Counted from the stretch's first letter, positions 1 to 9,756 are shown. The stretch: DNA of 64,000 nucleotides from Desulfosediminicola flagellatus (GCF_005116655.2 NZ_CP050698.1:5248001-5312000), one strand, 5' to 3'. A program made the numbers and translations. The notes: generated by a model from the letters alone, not told the origin.

Positions 1-690
1 CCAGGCCTGAATATCGGTAAAATGGGTTACAAAATCCCACGCTTTTGAGTTAGCACCTGTTGATGGTGAAGTAATCATAGCTTCGACACGACCAGTAGCA
101 AATGCCTGCGGGATATCCGGCACCTCAACCTGTGTCGGTGCTGCTCCGATCTTCTTGGCAAAGGTCTCAAGAGTTGCATTGTAGGCCCTGAACTTGATGC
201 CTTTTAAGTCATCAACAGTCTTGATCTCTTTTTTGGTATACAAACCCTGTGGCGGCCAAGGCACTGAAAAAAGCGGCATCAGCCCCTGCTTATCAAGAAG
301 TTTTGCAACCACGCCGCGCTGGGCATTCCACAGGTTTTCTGCATCATCATAATTCGTTGCCAGAAACGGTTGGGAATCTGCGCCGAAAACCGCATGCTCG
401 TTGGAGAGACGCGAGAGAAAAAATTCACCAACAGGTACCTGCCCACCACGTACAGCATTCTTAATTTCAGGATGCTTAAAGAGTGACCCTGCAGAATGCA
501 CCTTTATTGTTAATGCCCCGCCGGTTGCAGTTTCCACATCTTTGGCAAATTCTATAATATTCTGAGTATGGAAAGTTTTATCAGGATAGGGGGTTGGCAT
601 ATCCCAGGTTGCTGCCTGGCCGGCAGTTGCCAGTCCTACGGTAAGTGCTGCACAGCTGAGAGCTGCCATCATGTTCTTGCGCATCTTCAT
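1..690 (-). CDS. TRAP transporter solute-binding protein (DctP family), 3' end beyond window
   Basis: Periplasmic binding protein of a TRAP carboxylate transporter. It would capture an organic acid and hand it to DctQ/DctM membrane subunits, which must lie to the left of the window if present. The reading frame is open from an ATG at 690 to base 1 (230 codons). It starts with a signal peptide (MKMRKNMMAALSCAALTVG..ATAGQA) and continues with DctP-like segments such as TPYPDKTFHTQNI, GLYTKKEIKTVDDLKG and FRAYNATLETFAKKIGA. A strong Shine-Dalgarno, GGAGGAGATAACT, directly precedes the ATG. The gene is divergent from the hydantoinase gene and shares a 241-bp promoter region with it. The ligand cannot be read from sequence; because of the neighbour, 5-oxoproline, a hydantoin or another amino-acid derivative is a guess. 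The C-terminal third is not visible. Confidence 0.88.
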   Translation of the reverse strand, partial: MKMRKNMMAALSCAALTVGLATAGQAATWDMPTPYPDKTFHTQNIIEFAKDVETATGGALTIKVHSAGSLFKHPEIKNAVRGGQVPVGEFFLSRLSNEHAVFGADSQPFLATNYDDAENLWNAQRGVVAKLLDKQGLMPLFSVPWPPQGLYTKKEIKTVDDLKGIKFRAYNATLETFAKKIGAAPTQVEVPDIPQAFATGRVEAMITSPSTGANSKAWDFVTHFTDIQAW

Positions 691-781
691 AGTTATCTCC
701 TCCTCTAAAGATTTACACCTGCGATTCAGGTGCAGTTATAACTGCTGCGACTACACTGATGTCACATTATTGCAAGATTGA

Positions 782-850
782 TATTGACTTTTCAACTCAA
801 TATTGACATTCTTCCATAACGTTGACATTTTGTCGATAAAAATTATCTAT
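782..850 (+). promoter_or_regulatory. Candidate promoter and repeated TTGAC boxes between the divergent TRAP and hydantoinase genes
   Basis: The 241-bp divergent intergenic region is AT-rich. It carries three TTGAC-containing boxes about 19-20 bp apart (TATTGAC at 782-788, TATTGAC at 801-807, GTTGAC at 821-826). The last forms TTGACA (822-827) followed 16 bp later by TATCTA (844-849), a plausible sigma-70 promoter for the rightward gene. Spacing of nearly two helical turns suggests either tandem promoters or regulator half-sites. This is pattern reading only. Confidence 0.35.
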
Positions 851-931
851 CTATAACAGAAATGTAATCGAATAAACCGAAAACATCGTATATTCAATTT
901 CATAACCTCATGCAGCAACAGGAGCAGAGCA

Positions 932-3900
932 ATGGGAAAATGGCAAATATGGGTTGATCGCGGAGGAACCTTTACCGATATCGTCGCAAAACGTCCGGAC
1001 GGCTCACTGGTCAGCCATAAGCTTTTGTCCGAAAACCCAGAAAACTATACTGATGCTGCAATTCAGGGAATACGTGACCTGCTCGAACTTGGTTCTGAGG
1101 ATGCTCTGCCGCAGGAAGCCATTGAGCATGTAAAAATGGGCACTACCGTTGCTACCAATGCCCTGCTGGAAAGAAAAGGTGAACGCACCCTCCTCGCTAT
1201 AACCAAAGGTTTTGGCGACGCACTCAGGATAGGTTACCAAAGTCGCCCCGATCTCTTCGCCAGAAATATTGTATTACCTGAGATGCTCTACGAAGATGTA
1301 CTGGAGATTGATGAGCGACTCAGCGCCAGCGGCGAGGTCATCACTGCACTTGATGTTGAAGGATGCAGAGCAGGACTTACACAAGCATATACCAATGGAA
1401 TTCGCTCAATCGCCATTGTTTTTATGCATGGGTATCGCTACCCTGACCATGAGGTGGCGCTGGAAAAACTTGCCGCTGAAATCGGCTTTGAACAGATTTC
1501 TGTCAGCCATAAAGTCAGCCCGCTTATGAAGCTGGTCGCCCGCGGAGATACCACTGTCGTTGATGCATACCTCTCTCCGATCCTCCGCAGATATGTAAAT
1601 CAGGTTGCCGGACAGCTTAACGCAAGCTCAGGAAAAGGTCCTCGACTCATGTTTATGCAGTCAAACGGAGGCCTTACTGATGCCAATTTCTTCCAGGGCA
1701 AAGATGCTATCCTCTCAGGCCCGGCTGGCGGTGTTGTCGGTATGACCCGCACTGCTGCAATGAGCGGATTTACAAAGTTGATCGGTTTTGATATGGGCGG
1801 AACATCCACTGACGTCGCTCATTATGACGGCGAATATGAGCGGAGTTTTGAAACAGTTGTGGCCGGGATCAGGATGCGCGCACCGATGATGCATATTCAT
1901 ACCGTTGCCGCAGGTGGTGGTTCAATTTTACAGTTTGACGGTTCACGCTACCGTGTCGGCCCCGAATCCGCTGGCGCCAACCCGGGCCCTGCATGTTACA
2001 GACGTGGTGGGCCTCTCACTGTTACAGACTGTAACGTCATGCTTGGCAAAATTAATCCGATTCACTTCCCTAAAGTTTTCGGCCCAGAAGCCAACGAAGC
2101 ACTTGATGCTGAAGCTGTTACAACCGGCTTTCTGCAACTTGCCAAAGATATAGCACAGGCAACCGATACTCCACTACAAACACCTGAAAAAGTCGCGGAA
2201 GGCTTTCTTCGAATCGCCGTCGAGAATATGGCCAATGCCATCAAAAAGATCTCGGTACAACGCGGATACGACATAACTGAGTATACACTGAATTGTTTTG
2301 GCGGTGCAGGCGGTCAACATGCCTGTCTTGTTGCAGATGCCCTGGGGATGAAACAGGTTTTTCTCCATCCGTTTGCAGGGGTTCTTTCTGCCTACGGCAT
2401 GGGGCTTGCCGACATCCGAGCCATGCGTGAAAAACAGATCGAGCAACCCTTTGACGCTAACGCTGAAAAACTGATTGAACACGCATCTTCATCTCTTTCT
2501 TATGAAGTCATTGAAGAAGTAAAAAGCCAGGGCGTTGAAGAAGCACACATCAAGCTCATCTGCAAAGCCCATCTTCGCTATGAAGGAACCGACACTCCCC
2601 TGCTCGTGGACGCCGGATCGCACTCTGCAATGCAGAGTGACTTTGAGCTGGCACATAAAAAGCGTTTTGGTTTTATCGCAGAAAACCGTGCACTCGTAAT
2701 TGAGGCAATCTCCGTTGAGGCTGTGGGTATCAACGAACCAATTATTGATCCTGAAACTTCAGTACGTGCACAAACTGATATCCAGCCAATCGACACAATC
2801 ACTCTCTTTAGTGGTGGAGATTCCCACACCGCTCCGCTCTATGATCGTGACCAGATGGAATGTGGACATCTTGTAACCGGCCCTGCCGTCATTGTCGAAT
2901 CGACAGGTACCGTTGTTGTTGAGGAAGGATGGCAGGCCAAGGTCAACAGTCGCCAGCACCTTATTCTCAACAGGCACATAGCCAGAAAGCAGACTGAAGC
3001 TATCGGCACCAGTGTTGACCCCGTTATGCTTGAGGTATTCAACAACCTGTTCATGTCAATCGCCGAACAGATGGGGGCAACGCTTGCCAACACTGCCTAC
3101 TCAGTAAACATCAAGGAACGTCTCGATTTTTCCTGCGCGCTCTTTGACGCTAAAGGAAATCTGGTTGCCAATGCCCCGCATGTACCTGTGCACCTTGGCT
3201 CAATGGGGGAATCAGTCAGGACCGTTATTCGTGAAAATAGAGGCACAATGCAGGCAGGCGATGTCTACATGCTGAATGCGCCCTACAATGGCGGTACACA
3301 TCTGCCGGATGTAACGGTCATAACACCTGTTTTTGATGAAAAAGGCGAGGATATCCTCTTTTATGTTGGTTCACGCGGCCACCATGCTGATATTGGTGGA
3401 CGCACTCCCGGTTCATCGCCACCTGACAGCCGTCACATAGAAGAAGAAGGTGTACTTATCGATAACTTCCTCCTGGTACACAACGGCAAATTACGAGAAC
3501 AGGAAACGCGAAACCTTCTCACATCCGGACGCTATCCTTGCAGAAACATAGAGCAAAACATGGCAGATCTCGCTGCCCAGATCGCCGCCAATGAGACAGG
3601 AGTTCGGGAACTGCGCAGGATGGTCAATCATTTCAGCCTTGATGTTGTCCATGCCTATATGCAGCACGTGCAGGATAACGCCGAGGAATCGGTTCGCCGC
3701 GTACTCGACGTATTGCAGGACGGCTCTTTCATCTATCCTCTTGATGGCGGTGCTCACATCAATGTAGCTATCTCAGTTGACCGTAATAAACGAGAGGCCA
3801 CCATTGATTTTACAGGAACCTCCCTGCAGAACGAAGGCAATTACAACGCGCCCAAAGCTGTCTGCAAGGCAGCTGTGCTGTATGTCTTCCGCACACTTGT

Positions 3901-4552
3901 TGAAGACAACATCCCTTTAAACCAGGGTTGCCTCAAGCCACTCAACATTCAAATTCCTGAAGGCACTATGATCAGTCCGGTCTACCCTGCAGCCGTTATC
4001 TCCGGCAATACCGAGGTGAGTCAGGCGATAACCGACGCACTCTACGGTGCACTTGGTATTCTCGCTTCCTCACAGGGGACGATGAATAATTTCGTCTATG
4101 GCAACGAGATACACCAGAATTACGAAACAATCTGCGGTGGCACAGGCGCAGGACCCGACCACAATGGTACATCAGCGGTCCACAGCCATATGACCAACAC
4201 CAGAATGACCGACCCTGAAGTTGTAGAATGGCGCTTCCCGGTACGCATTGATGAATTCTCAATCCGCCGTGGATCTGGTGGTGCAGGGAATTATTCAGGC
4301 GGCGAAGGAGTCATTCGCAAAATACGCTTTCTTGAAGAAATGACCGCAACCATCCTCTCATCACACAGGCAAACGCCCCCTTATGGCTTAGCCGGAGGCA
4401 TGGATGGAAGCACCGGGGATAACAGTGTTACTCGACAAAACGGAGTTGTTGAAAAGGTGGCAGGAAACGATGAAGTGACCATGCAACCCGGTGATGTTTT
4501 TTGTATATTGACTCCAGGCGGCGGCGGCTACGGAAAGATTACAAATCAATAA
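932..4552 (+). CDS. Fused hydantoinase A/B (5-oxoprolinase-type, 1206 aa)
   Basis: ATP-dependent amidohydrolase of the hydantoinase/oxoprolinase family, which opens five-membered lactam or hydantoin rings (5-oxo-L-proline to glutamate in the best known members). The HyuA part occupies about residues 1-680: N-terminal WVDRGGTFTDIV, then ILSGPAGGVVGM and the actin-like ATPase motif GFDMGGTSTDVAHYDG near residue 285. The HyuB part begins near residue 694 (VDPVMLEVFNNLFMSIAEQ) and runs to the Gly-rich C-terminus (LTPGGGGYG). Bacteria often encode A and B separately; here they are one chain, as in eukaryotic 5-oxoprolinase. The start at 932 is preceded by AGGAG at 920-924. The divergent TRAP binding protein suggests an uptake-plus-hydrolysis unit. 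The exact substrate is not decidable. Confidence 0.9.
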   Translation: MGKWQIWVDRGGTFTDIVAKRPDGSLVSHKLLSENPENYTDAAIQGIRDLLELGSEDALPQEAIEHVKMGTTVATNALLERKGERTLLAITKGFGDALRIGYQSRPDLFARNIVLPEMLYEDVLEIDERLSASGEVITALDVEGCRAGLTQAYTNGIRSIAIVFMHGYRYPDHEVALEKLAAEIGFEQISVSHKVSPLMKLVARGDTTVVDAYLSPILRRYVNQVAGQLNASSGKGPRLMFMQSNGGLTDANFFQGKDAILSGPAGGVVGMTRTAAMSGFTKLIGFDMGGTSTDVAHYDGEYERSFETVVAGIRMRAPMMHIHTVAAGGGSILQFDGSRYRVGPESAGANPGPACYRRGGPLTVTDCNVMLGKINPIHFPKVFGPEANEALDAEAVTTGFLQLAKDIAQATDTPLQTPEKVAEGFLRIAVENMANAIKKISVQRGYDITEYTLNCFGGAGGQHACLVADALGMKQVFLHPFAGVLSAYGMGLADIRAMREKQIEQPFDANAEKLIEHASSSLSYEVIEEVKSQGVEEAHIKLICKAHLRYEGTDTPLLVDAGSHSAMQSDFELAHKKRFGFIAENRALVIEAISVEAVGINEPIIDPETSVRAQTDIQPIDTITLFSGGDSHTAPLYDRDQMECGHLVTGPAVIVESTGTVVVEEGWQAKVNSRQHLILNRHIARKQTEAIGTSVDPVMLEVFNNLFMSIAEQMGATLANTAYSVNIKERLDFSCALFDAKGNLVANAPHVPVHLGSMGESVRTVIRENRGTMQAGDVYMLNAPYNGGTHLPDVTVITPVFDEKGEDILFYVGSRGHHADIGGRTPGSSPPDSRHIEEEGVLIDNFLLVHNGKLREQETRNLLTSGRYPCRNIEQNMADLAAQIAANETGVRELRRMVNHFSLDVVHAYMQHVQDNAEESVRRVLDVLQDGSFIYPLDGGAHINVAISVDRNKREATIDFTGTSLQNEGNYNAPKAVCKAAVLYVFRTLVEDNIPLNQGCLKPLNIQIPEGTMISPVYPAAVISGNTEVSQAITDALYGALGILASSQGTMNNFVYGNEIHQNYETICGGTGAGPDHNGTSAVHSHMTNTRMTDPEVVEWRFPVRIDEFSIRRGSGGAGNYSGGEGVIRKIRFLEEMTATILSSHRQTPPYGLAGGMDGSTGDNSVTRQNGVVEKVAGNDEVTMQPGDVFCILTPGGGGYGKITNQ

Positions 4553-4647
4553 TTTTATGTTTTCTTATTTATATTTTTACTGTAAGAAAATCAGGTTCTA
4601 TCTAGATTCTTACAGGACAGTATGTTAAGGTTTCACCTCGACTTCAT

Positions 4648-4673
4648 AAACCCGGTTTCACAAACGGCCGTTT
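4648..4673. promoter_or_regulatory. Two adjacent palindromes upstream of malate dehydrogenase
   Basis: The 217-bp gap between the hydantoinase stop and the mdh start holds AAACCCGGTTT (4648-4658, perfect around a central C) followed 3 bp later by AAACGGCCGTTT (4662-4673, perfect 12-bp palindrome). They lie about 100 bp upstream of the mdh start. They could be operator sites or a weak terminator for the upstream gene; the short stem and only four T's make the terminator reading less likely. No regulator is identified. Confidence 0.35.
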
Positions 4674-4769
4674 TGACGAGGACGGTTACCTACTGGCCGG
4701 AATCTGAATGCCTCTTCCATGAGGCTTCAAGGTGAAAATCTTTCACGAAACATTTCCACGGAGGCAACG

Positions 4770-5747
4770 ATGAAAACACCTGTACGCGTAGCAGTCACCG
4801 GTGCAGCAGGACAGATCAGCTATTCTATTATTTTTCGTATTGCCGCAGGCGATATGCTGGGCAAAGACCAGCCGGTAATCCTGCAGCTTCTTGAGATTCC
4901 ACCAGCCATGGGCGCCCTTGAAGGTGTTGTCATGGAACTGAATGACTGCGCATTTCCTTTAGTCGATTCCATCGTTGCGACCGACGATCCTAACGTTGCA
5001 TTCAAAGATACCGACTATGCAGTGCTTGTTGGTGCACGTCCTCGCGGACCTGGCATGGAACGAAGTGATTTGCTCATGGCAAACGCTCAGATTTTCTCTG
5101 TTCAGGGCAAGGCATTAAACGATAACGCCAGCCGTAACGTAAAAGTTCTGGTTGTAGGTAACCCTGCGAACACCAACGCACTTATCACCCTGAAAAACGC
5201 TCCTGATCTCAATCCGCGCAACATCACCGCAATGATGCGTCTGGACCACAATCGTTCACTTTCTCAGGTTTCCGAGAAGTTAGGTTGTGCCACCACCGCC
5301 ATTGAGCAGATGGTTGTCTGGGGTAACCACTCAGCTACCCAGTATCCTGATATCAGCTATGCCACTGCAGAGGGTAAGTCTGTAAAGGATAGTGTTGATA
5401 ACGAGTGGTATGTTGAGAATTTCATTCCAACAGTTCAGCAGCGTGGTGCAGCGATCATCAAGGCACGTGGCGCATCCAGTGCTGCATCTGCCGCTTCTGC
5501 CGCTATCGACCATATGCGTGACTGGGCTCTGGGTACCAACGGCAAATGGGTAAGCATGGGCGTATACTCTAAAGGTAACACCTATGGAATCGATGAAGAT
5601 ATCGTTTACTCATTCCCTATCACTTGCGAGAACGGTGAGTGGAAAGAAATTCCAGGCCTTGAAATCAGTGACTTCAGCCGCGAGATGATGGGTAATACCG
5701 AAAAAGAATTGACTGGTGAGCGTGACGCTATCTCAGATATGCTCTAA
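4770..5747 (+). CDS. mdh: Malate dehydrogenase (325 aa)
   Basis: NAD-dependent malate dehydrogenase interconverting malate and oxaloacetate in the cytoplasm, serving the TCA cycle or its partial anaerobic form. It has the nucleotide-binding loop VTGAAGQISYSI (residues 8-19), the substrate-binding segment GARPRGPGMERSDLL near residue 87 with the catalytic-loop arginines, MMRLDHNRSLSQ near 155, and the catalytic histidine in WGNHSATQYPD near 186. It belongs to the cytosolic-type MDH group of about 325-330 aa. The frame is open further upstream, to 4719, but the ATG at 4770 is preferred because GGAGG (4760-4764) sits 5 bp ahead of it and the protein then begins MKTPVRVAVTGAAG as expected for the family. 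A bidirectional terminator follows. Confidence 0.95.
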   Translation: MKTPVRVAVTGAAGQISYSIIFRIAAGDMLGKDQPVILQLLEIPPAMGALEGVVMELNDCAFPLVDSIVATDDPNVAFKDTDYAVLVGARPRGPGMERSDLLMANAQIFSVQGKALNDNASRNVKVLVVGNPANTNALITLKNAPDLNPRNITAMMRLDHNRSLSQVSEKLGCATTAIEQMVVWGNHSATQYPDISYATAEGKSVKDSVDNEWYVENFIPTVQQRGAAIIKARGASSAASAASAAIDHMRDWALGTNGKWVSMGVYSKGNTYGIDEDIVYSFPITCENGEWKEIPGLEISDFSREMMGNTEKELTGERDAISDML

Positions 5748-5780
5748 TTCTTAACTGGTTGTTTTATACATAGTGTAGAG

Positions 5781-5823
5781 AAAAAGGGTGAAACCGTAAT
5801 GCTTACGGTTTCACCCTTTTTTT
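5781..5823. terminator. Bidirectional intrinsic terminator between convergent mdh and AOR genes
   Basis: A long perfect stem (5781-5799 with 5803-5821, core GGGTGAAACCGTAA) with a 3-nt TGC loop, A-rich on the left and T-rich on the right, so it can act in both directions. It lies 33 bp after the mdh stop and 9 bp before the stop of the convergent aldehyde oxidoreductase gene. Confidence 0.9.
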
Positions 5824-5831
5824 ATTGGAAA

Positions 5832-7595
5832 CTATTTGGCTTTGTCCTGCGTATCAATCAGCTCAACTATTCTCCTGCCATATTCTTCTTTAAGCGAATC
5901 AAGATAGGTTGCATCGACAGGCCCCTTCCATGTCTTCACTGAGTAAAATCGTTTGGGGATAGAAAAATTCTCCGGAGAAAAGCCAGTATCAGCCCGCACC
6001 TTCCATCGAAGGATTCGAATATGCTCGCCCGCTTCTCCAATTGATTCCGCAAGTTTTGAATAACCAATACTTTTAAGGCACTCAGCAAGTTGCTCATCGG
6101 TATAGATTGAACGGGCAAACAAGCAGGATACCATTGAGGTGAGATATGCCCTTCCCGGCTCATCGCCCATAAGGAAATCAACTGCCGTGTTCACATCTTT
6201 TTCGCTATTTTTCTGATCATAGCTGTAGGCACCGGTATCGAGATGTGAATGGCGAAACCCGAGAGTCTGCGCTGCAAAAAACAGTTCACCAGTTGCATAA
6301 CCAGCCATCTCCTGGCCAAGCACACAGCCAAACTCTTCACCGCCATAGACTGCTGCAGCCTTTAACGTGCCCTGCCCGAGTAAGCGATAAAACTCGTTTG
6401 TTCCACGCCCGAGATGCATTGCAGCCTGCTGATACCCTTCAACATCGCCAAAGGCCAGTGGGATAAGAGTTTCTTTCTCTGACACCAGGCCGCGTTCGGT
6501 CGCCTCTGTTGCCCAGGCCAGGGCAACGCCTGCTGACATCGCATCAAGACTCACCTTTTCGATCACATCAAGGACACGCAGCACACCGAATGCATGGGTT
6601 ATCCCAAGCATTGTACCTGCTGAAAAAATCGGTTCATAATCGTAAGCAACCTGATGATAGTGATACCGGTTTTCGGATTTTGCTTTCTCACGAATATATC
6701 CGATATGGACACAGCCTACAGGGCAACCTGCACAAGCACCATTTCTGAGTAGGGTTTCATCAGCAAAAGCGGCACCTGTAACACTGGTTATTGCAGGGTC
6801 ACTTGTCTGCTGCAGATTCCTCCAGGGGAGCGATTCTATATCATTGAGACTCTGAAGATTTACCGCCGTTCCCAGATCATGATATTTTTTCATCATATCT
6901 GTGGAGGTAACTTTTTTATACACCTCCTCAAATGTCTTCAGATATGTCTTTTGAATTTCAGCAGGTACGTTCAATTCCCCCTCTCCACAAACAACTATAC
7001 CTTTGAGATTTTTTGCTCCCATGGACGCACCACCACCCATACGCCCGAAATGCCTGTACGTATCAACATTTATGCAGGCCATTGAAGAGCAAATTTCCCC
7101 GGATGGTCCAATACGCAAAATCGATCTGTGACCTGAACCTCCGGGATACATCCGGCGCAGAGTCTTACCCGCCTTATCCACATCCATCCCCCGCATAAAC
7201 TCGACATCTTTAAGCTCAATTCGTCTAAGACTCACATAGAGACATGAAAGACGTACCGCTTTCCCGATTATCACCAAACCATCAAGATTACAAAACTGCA
7301 AAGCCAACGCAAGCCTGCCGCCACCGTGACTTTCGGTATATTCATTGTGATAGGATGAACGAAATGCGCAGACAGTTTTGCTCATGAGCGGAAAATACCC
7401 GGTCAATGGACCGATAGTGAAAATCAGCGGCTGACCGTCATCATCCCAACGCTTTTTCGCATCACCGTAACGGGAATAGAGCATTGCCGCGAGGCCGCTT
7501 CCACCGACTACCTCTTCCCTCCCGGCTAACTCAACAATTTCCCCTTTACCTTCGTGTAGATCAAAGAGCAAAATCCTGAAATTTTCACGTATCAT
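5832..7595 (-). CDS. Aldehyde:ferredoxin oxidoreductase family protein (587 aa)
   Basis: Tungsten/molybdenum-bispterin enzyme that oxidises aldehydes to acids with ferredoxin-type electron carriers, or runs in reverse in some anaerobes. Family marks: N-terminal RILLFDLHEGKGEI, the pterin-binding region FTIGPLTGYFPLMSKT and SHGGGRLALALQ, FGRMGGGASMGAKNLKG, and the [4Fe-4S] cysteines CAGCPVGC (about 284-291) with a fourth in SMVSCLFAR near residue 489. The 587-aa length is close to the usual 600. Its ATG overlaps the stop of the upstream polyferredoxin gene by 4 bp, so the two are translationally coupled and probably form one complex. The physiological aldehyde is unknown. Confidence 0.92.
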   Translation of the reverse strand: MIRENFRILLFDLHEGKGEIVELAGREEVVGGSGLAAMLYSRYGDAKKRWDDDGQPLIFTIGPLTGYFPLMSKTVCAFRSSYHNEYTESHGGGRLALALQFCNLDGLVIIGKAVRLSCLYVSLRRIELKDVEFMRGMDVDKAGKTLRRMYPGGSGHRSILRIGPSGEICSSMACINVDTYRHFGRMGGGASMGAKNLKGIVVCGEGELNVPAEIQKTYLKTFEEVYKKVTSTDMMKKYHDLGTAVNLQSLNDIESLPWRNLQQTSDPAITSVTGAAFADETLLRNGACAGCPVGCVHIGYIREKAKSENRYHYHQVAYDYEPIFSAGTMLGITHAFGVLRVLDVIEKVSLDAMSAGVALAWATEATERGLVSEKETLIPLAFGDVEGYQQAAMHLGRGTNEFYRLLGQGTLKAAAVYGGEEFGCVLGQEMAGYATGELFFAAQTLGFRHSHLDTGAYSYDQKNSEKDVNTAVDFLMGDEPGRAYLTSMVSCLFARSIYTDEQLAECLKSIGYSKLAESIGEAGEHIRILRWKVRADTGFSPENFSIPKRFYSVKTWKGPVDATYLDSLKEEYGRRIVELIDTQDKAK

Positions 7596-8014
7596 GGTGT
7601 CCCTCCATCAACCTCTGGCCCATCTCCCATCTCAAGGCAGTTTTGTGGACAATACGGCACACAACGACCGCAATGGATGCAGACAAACACCTCACCCAGA
7701 TGATTCTGGTAAACAGCGTCAACCGGGCAGACCGGCACACATTTTCCGCATTGAATACACAATTTCTTACGTACAACAACCCCACCTCCAGGCCTTTGCC
7801 TGAAAGCAGAAGTCGGACATACCGTTGCACACGGAGCAGGGTCACATGCCAGGCATCGAATTGCAGTAAACCCAGTGGATAAACCACCGGACGACTGAAT
7901 ACGAATTCCTGCAGCGGACCACGAAAGCCTGCCATGAATAAACCGTGCACAAGCAAGCGAACAGGAATGACAACCGATACACTGGTCCATTCGTGGTGCT
8001 TTTAACTGTTTCAT
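7592..8014 (-). CDS. Four-cluster ferredoxin, electron-transfer subunit of the AOR (140 aa)
   Basis: Small cytoplasmic iron-sulfur protein that would carry electrons from the adjacent aldehyde oxidoreductase. Four cysteine sets are visible in order: CIGCHSCSLAC, CLACDPAPCATVC, CIQCGKCVPVC and CIHCGRCVPYC, the pattern of HycB/DmsB-like 4x[4Fe-4S] subunits. A GATGAGG ribosome-binding sequence precedes the ATG at 8014. The stop overlaps the AOR start (ATGA), which supports a two-gene operon and a two-subunit enzyme. A second long frame inside it is a shadow; the cysteine spacing settles the choice. Confidence 0.92.
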   Translation of the reverse strand: MKQLKAPRMDQCIGCHSCSLACARFIHGRLSWSAAGIRIQSSGGLSTGFTAIRCLACDPAPCATVCPTSAFRQRPGGGVVVRKKLCIQCGKCVPVCPVDAVYQNHLGEVFVCIHCGRCVPYCPQNCLEMGDGPEVDGGTP

Positions 8015-8064
8015 TATCTACCTCATCTCAGAGAAACCGTGCTGAAATTTTAAGCAGTTGTCCA

Positions 8065-9438
8065 TCACTGCAATCTGTTAATCATTTGAGCTGTTACCAG
8101 CAATCTGTTTACATCAAATTTTCTTCGACAGCCTTTCTCGTTCATATAACGGATTTTGCCGAAAACACTTCTCTCCTTCCAGGCACGGTCATGGACCCCG
8201 CCTATTGACCAGGCGATCCCTGTATACCCGTTAGGATCACGGCCGTCGAAAGCAAATGTATCATTTAAGAGAATTGCTATACGCATGGCTTCTTCCGGGG
8301 ATTCACTCCACTCGAGAATCTTTTTCGCCCAGTACATCCTGAGATACCCATGCAGACGACCGCTCTCTACAAGCATTTTCTGACAGCAGTTCCATAACGG
8401 TTCATGAGTGAGAGATGATACAAACTGTTCTTCGGAGTAGACATAATCCCGCGTATCAGCCCTATGGATATCCAATGATTTCCTGGCCCAATCGGGAAAC
8501 CCATCAAAGCTATCGTAATCATGACAATAATAACAAAAGTTGTCACTCAATTCTCTTCGAACTATCAACTCTTCAAGATAGGCATCTTTGCTTGGCTGAA
8601 CATCTTTGCTTTCCGAAACAGCAAGAGCTGCACGCTGCGGTGATAACTGGCCGAAATGAAAATATGGGCTAAGCCCAGATTGCGCATATTCAAGCGGATC
8701 GTTTCGTTTGTTGTCGTAATTGCACAGTTTGTTTTGAACAAAATTGTCCAGCTCACGTTTTGCCTGTTTCTCACCAGGTATGGGCCAGCGATGATCTTCA
8801 ATATATTCTGCGGTTACTTCTCTGGATGTTGCTTGCCAATCTACTTGTGAAACCCGTCGATTTTCAGGATACGGATGTATTTCTACTCTTGGAAATTCCG
8901 TCAAAAACTCAGGCAGCAGACGATTGACCTTCGGCCTGAATGTGTATGCTGCATATTCCCGTTTTTCAGATGCGTACCAACAGGGAATAATATTATGCGC
9001 ATCCACTTCCAGAAATGGCACCTTCACCGAATCTGCAATCTGCTCCTGCCAACGCTGTTTGATTTTTAAAGGATTAAAATCGGTAACCAGAGAATGAGCA
9101 TCTATTGCAGTAATATATGCAGTAAGCTCGCGCTGAGGCTCTCCCCTCAGTAGAATAAAACCGATATTATTTTCGGCCAGACATTCGGCCATTTCCCTTA
9201 AGCCTTGTATCATAAAGGCAAAATGACGATCACTTGCATTGAGAAACAGTTTCTGCAGACAAAAAACTACATATAACTCCCGTGAATCACGAATCGCAAG
9301 ATCCTGAGCATGTAATAATGCCCAGTTATCATGCAGACGCTGATCTCTGCTCAACCAATAAATAACCGGCCCATCACCACGTATTCCATCCTGCAGCACC
9401 CGTACTCGACGGGCATCAACTCTGTACTTTTCGGGCAT
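8065..9438 (-). CDS. phr: Class II CPD photolyase (457 aa)
   Basis: Light-driven flavoprotein that splits cyclobutane pyrimidine dimers in DNA. The class II signature is clear: N-terminal VIYWLSRDQRLHDNWALL, central SGLSPYFHFGQLSP and RRELSDNFCYY, and the C-terminal NGYTGIAWSIGGVHDRAW followed by ERSVFGKIRYM. Full length for the class. It lies on the same strand as, and 50 bp upstream of, the polyferredoxin gene, but a shared transcript is uncertain. A photolyase in a presumed anaerobe implies at least periodic exposure to light, for example at a sediment surface or in shallow water. Confidence 0.93.
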   Translation of the reverse strand: MPEKYRVDARRVRVLQDGIRGDGPVIYWLSRDQRLHDNWALLHAQDLAIRDSRELYVVFCLQKLFLNASDRHFAFMIQGLREMAECLAENNIGFILLRGEPQRELTAYITAIDAHSLVTDFNPLKIKQRWQEQIADSVKVPFLEVDAHNIIPCWYASEKREYAAYTFRPKVNRLLPEFLTEFPRVEIHPYPENRRVSQVDWQATSREVTAEYIEDHRWPIPGEKQAKRELDNFVQNKLCNYDNKRNDPLEYAQSGLSPYFHFGQLSPQRAALAVSESKDVQPSKDAYLEELIVRRELSDNFCYYCHDYDSFDGFPDWARKSLDIHRADTRDYVYSEEQFVSSLTHEPLWNCCQKMLVESGRLHGYLRMYWAKKILEWSESPEEAMRIAILLNDTFAFDGRDPNGYTGIAWSIGGVHDRAWKERSVFGKIRYMNEKGCRRKFDVNRLLVTAQMINRLQ

Positions 9439-9756
9439 AGGTTTTCTCCTGACTGGAGTAGGTAATATACATCACACTAGGGTACTGATGAAGTTTCAGG
9501 ATAGACTGCTTTCGGCTGGAGCATCAAACATGATCAGCAAAGGACACTTACCGTACAGACACTCAAATATCGAAGGGCACACTATTAAACGATATAGTTA
9601 TATGTAATCGCAAGTGATTATAGCAATCCAGTTATCGGGAGAGACCACGCCACTACATTCCGCCATTAACACAACCAACGTTCATACGCTACACCACAGG
9701 ATATTCTTGTATAACATACTATTTTTAAGCCACTCTCAGAAAGAGCACGGGAGCTG
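9439..9756. other. Intergenic stretch, 318 bp, nothing recognised
   Basis: Between two minus-strand genes, the photolyase and the chemoreceptor. It should hold the photolyase promoter. The imperfect dyad TAATCGCAAGTGATTA at about 9605-9620 is the only structure noticed, and no gene is supported. Confidence 0.4.

Noticed and set aside
249..464. Plus-strand open frame inside the TRAP gene
   Set aside because: Shadow of the minus-strand DctP gene, whose signal peptide and domain are clear.
7585..7956. Second minus-strand frame over the polyferredoxin gene
   Set aside because: Only the 7592-8014 frame has the four cysteine motifs.
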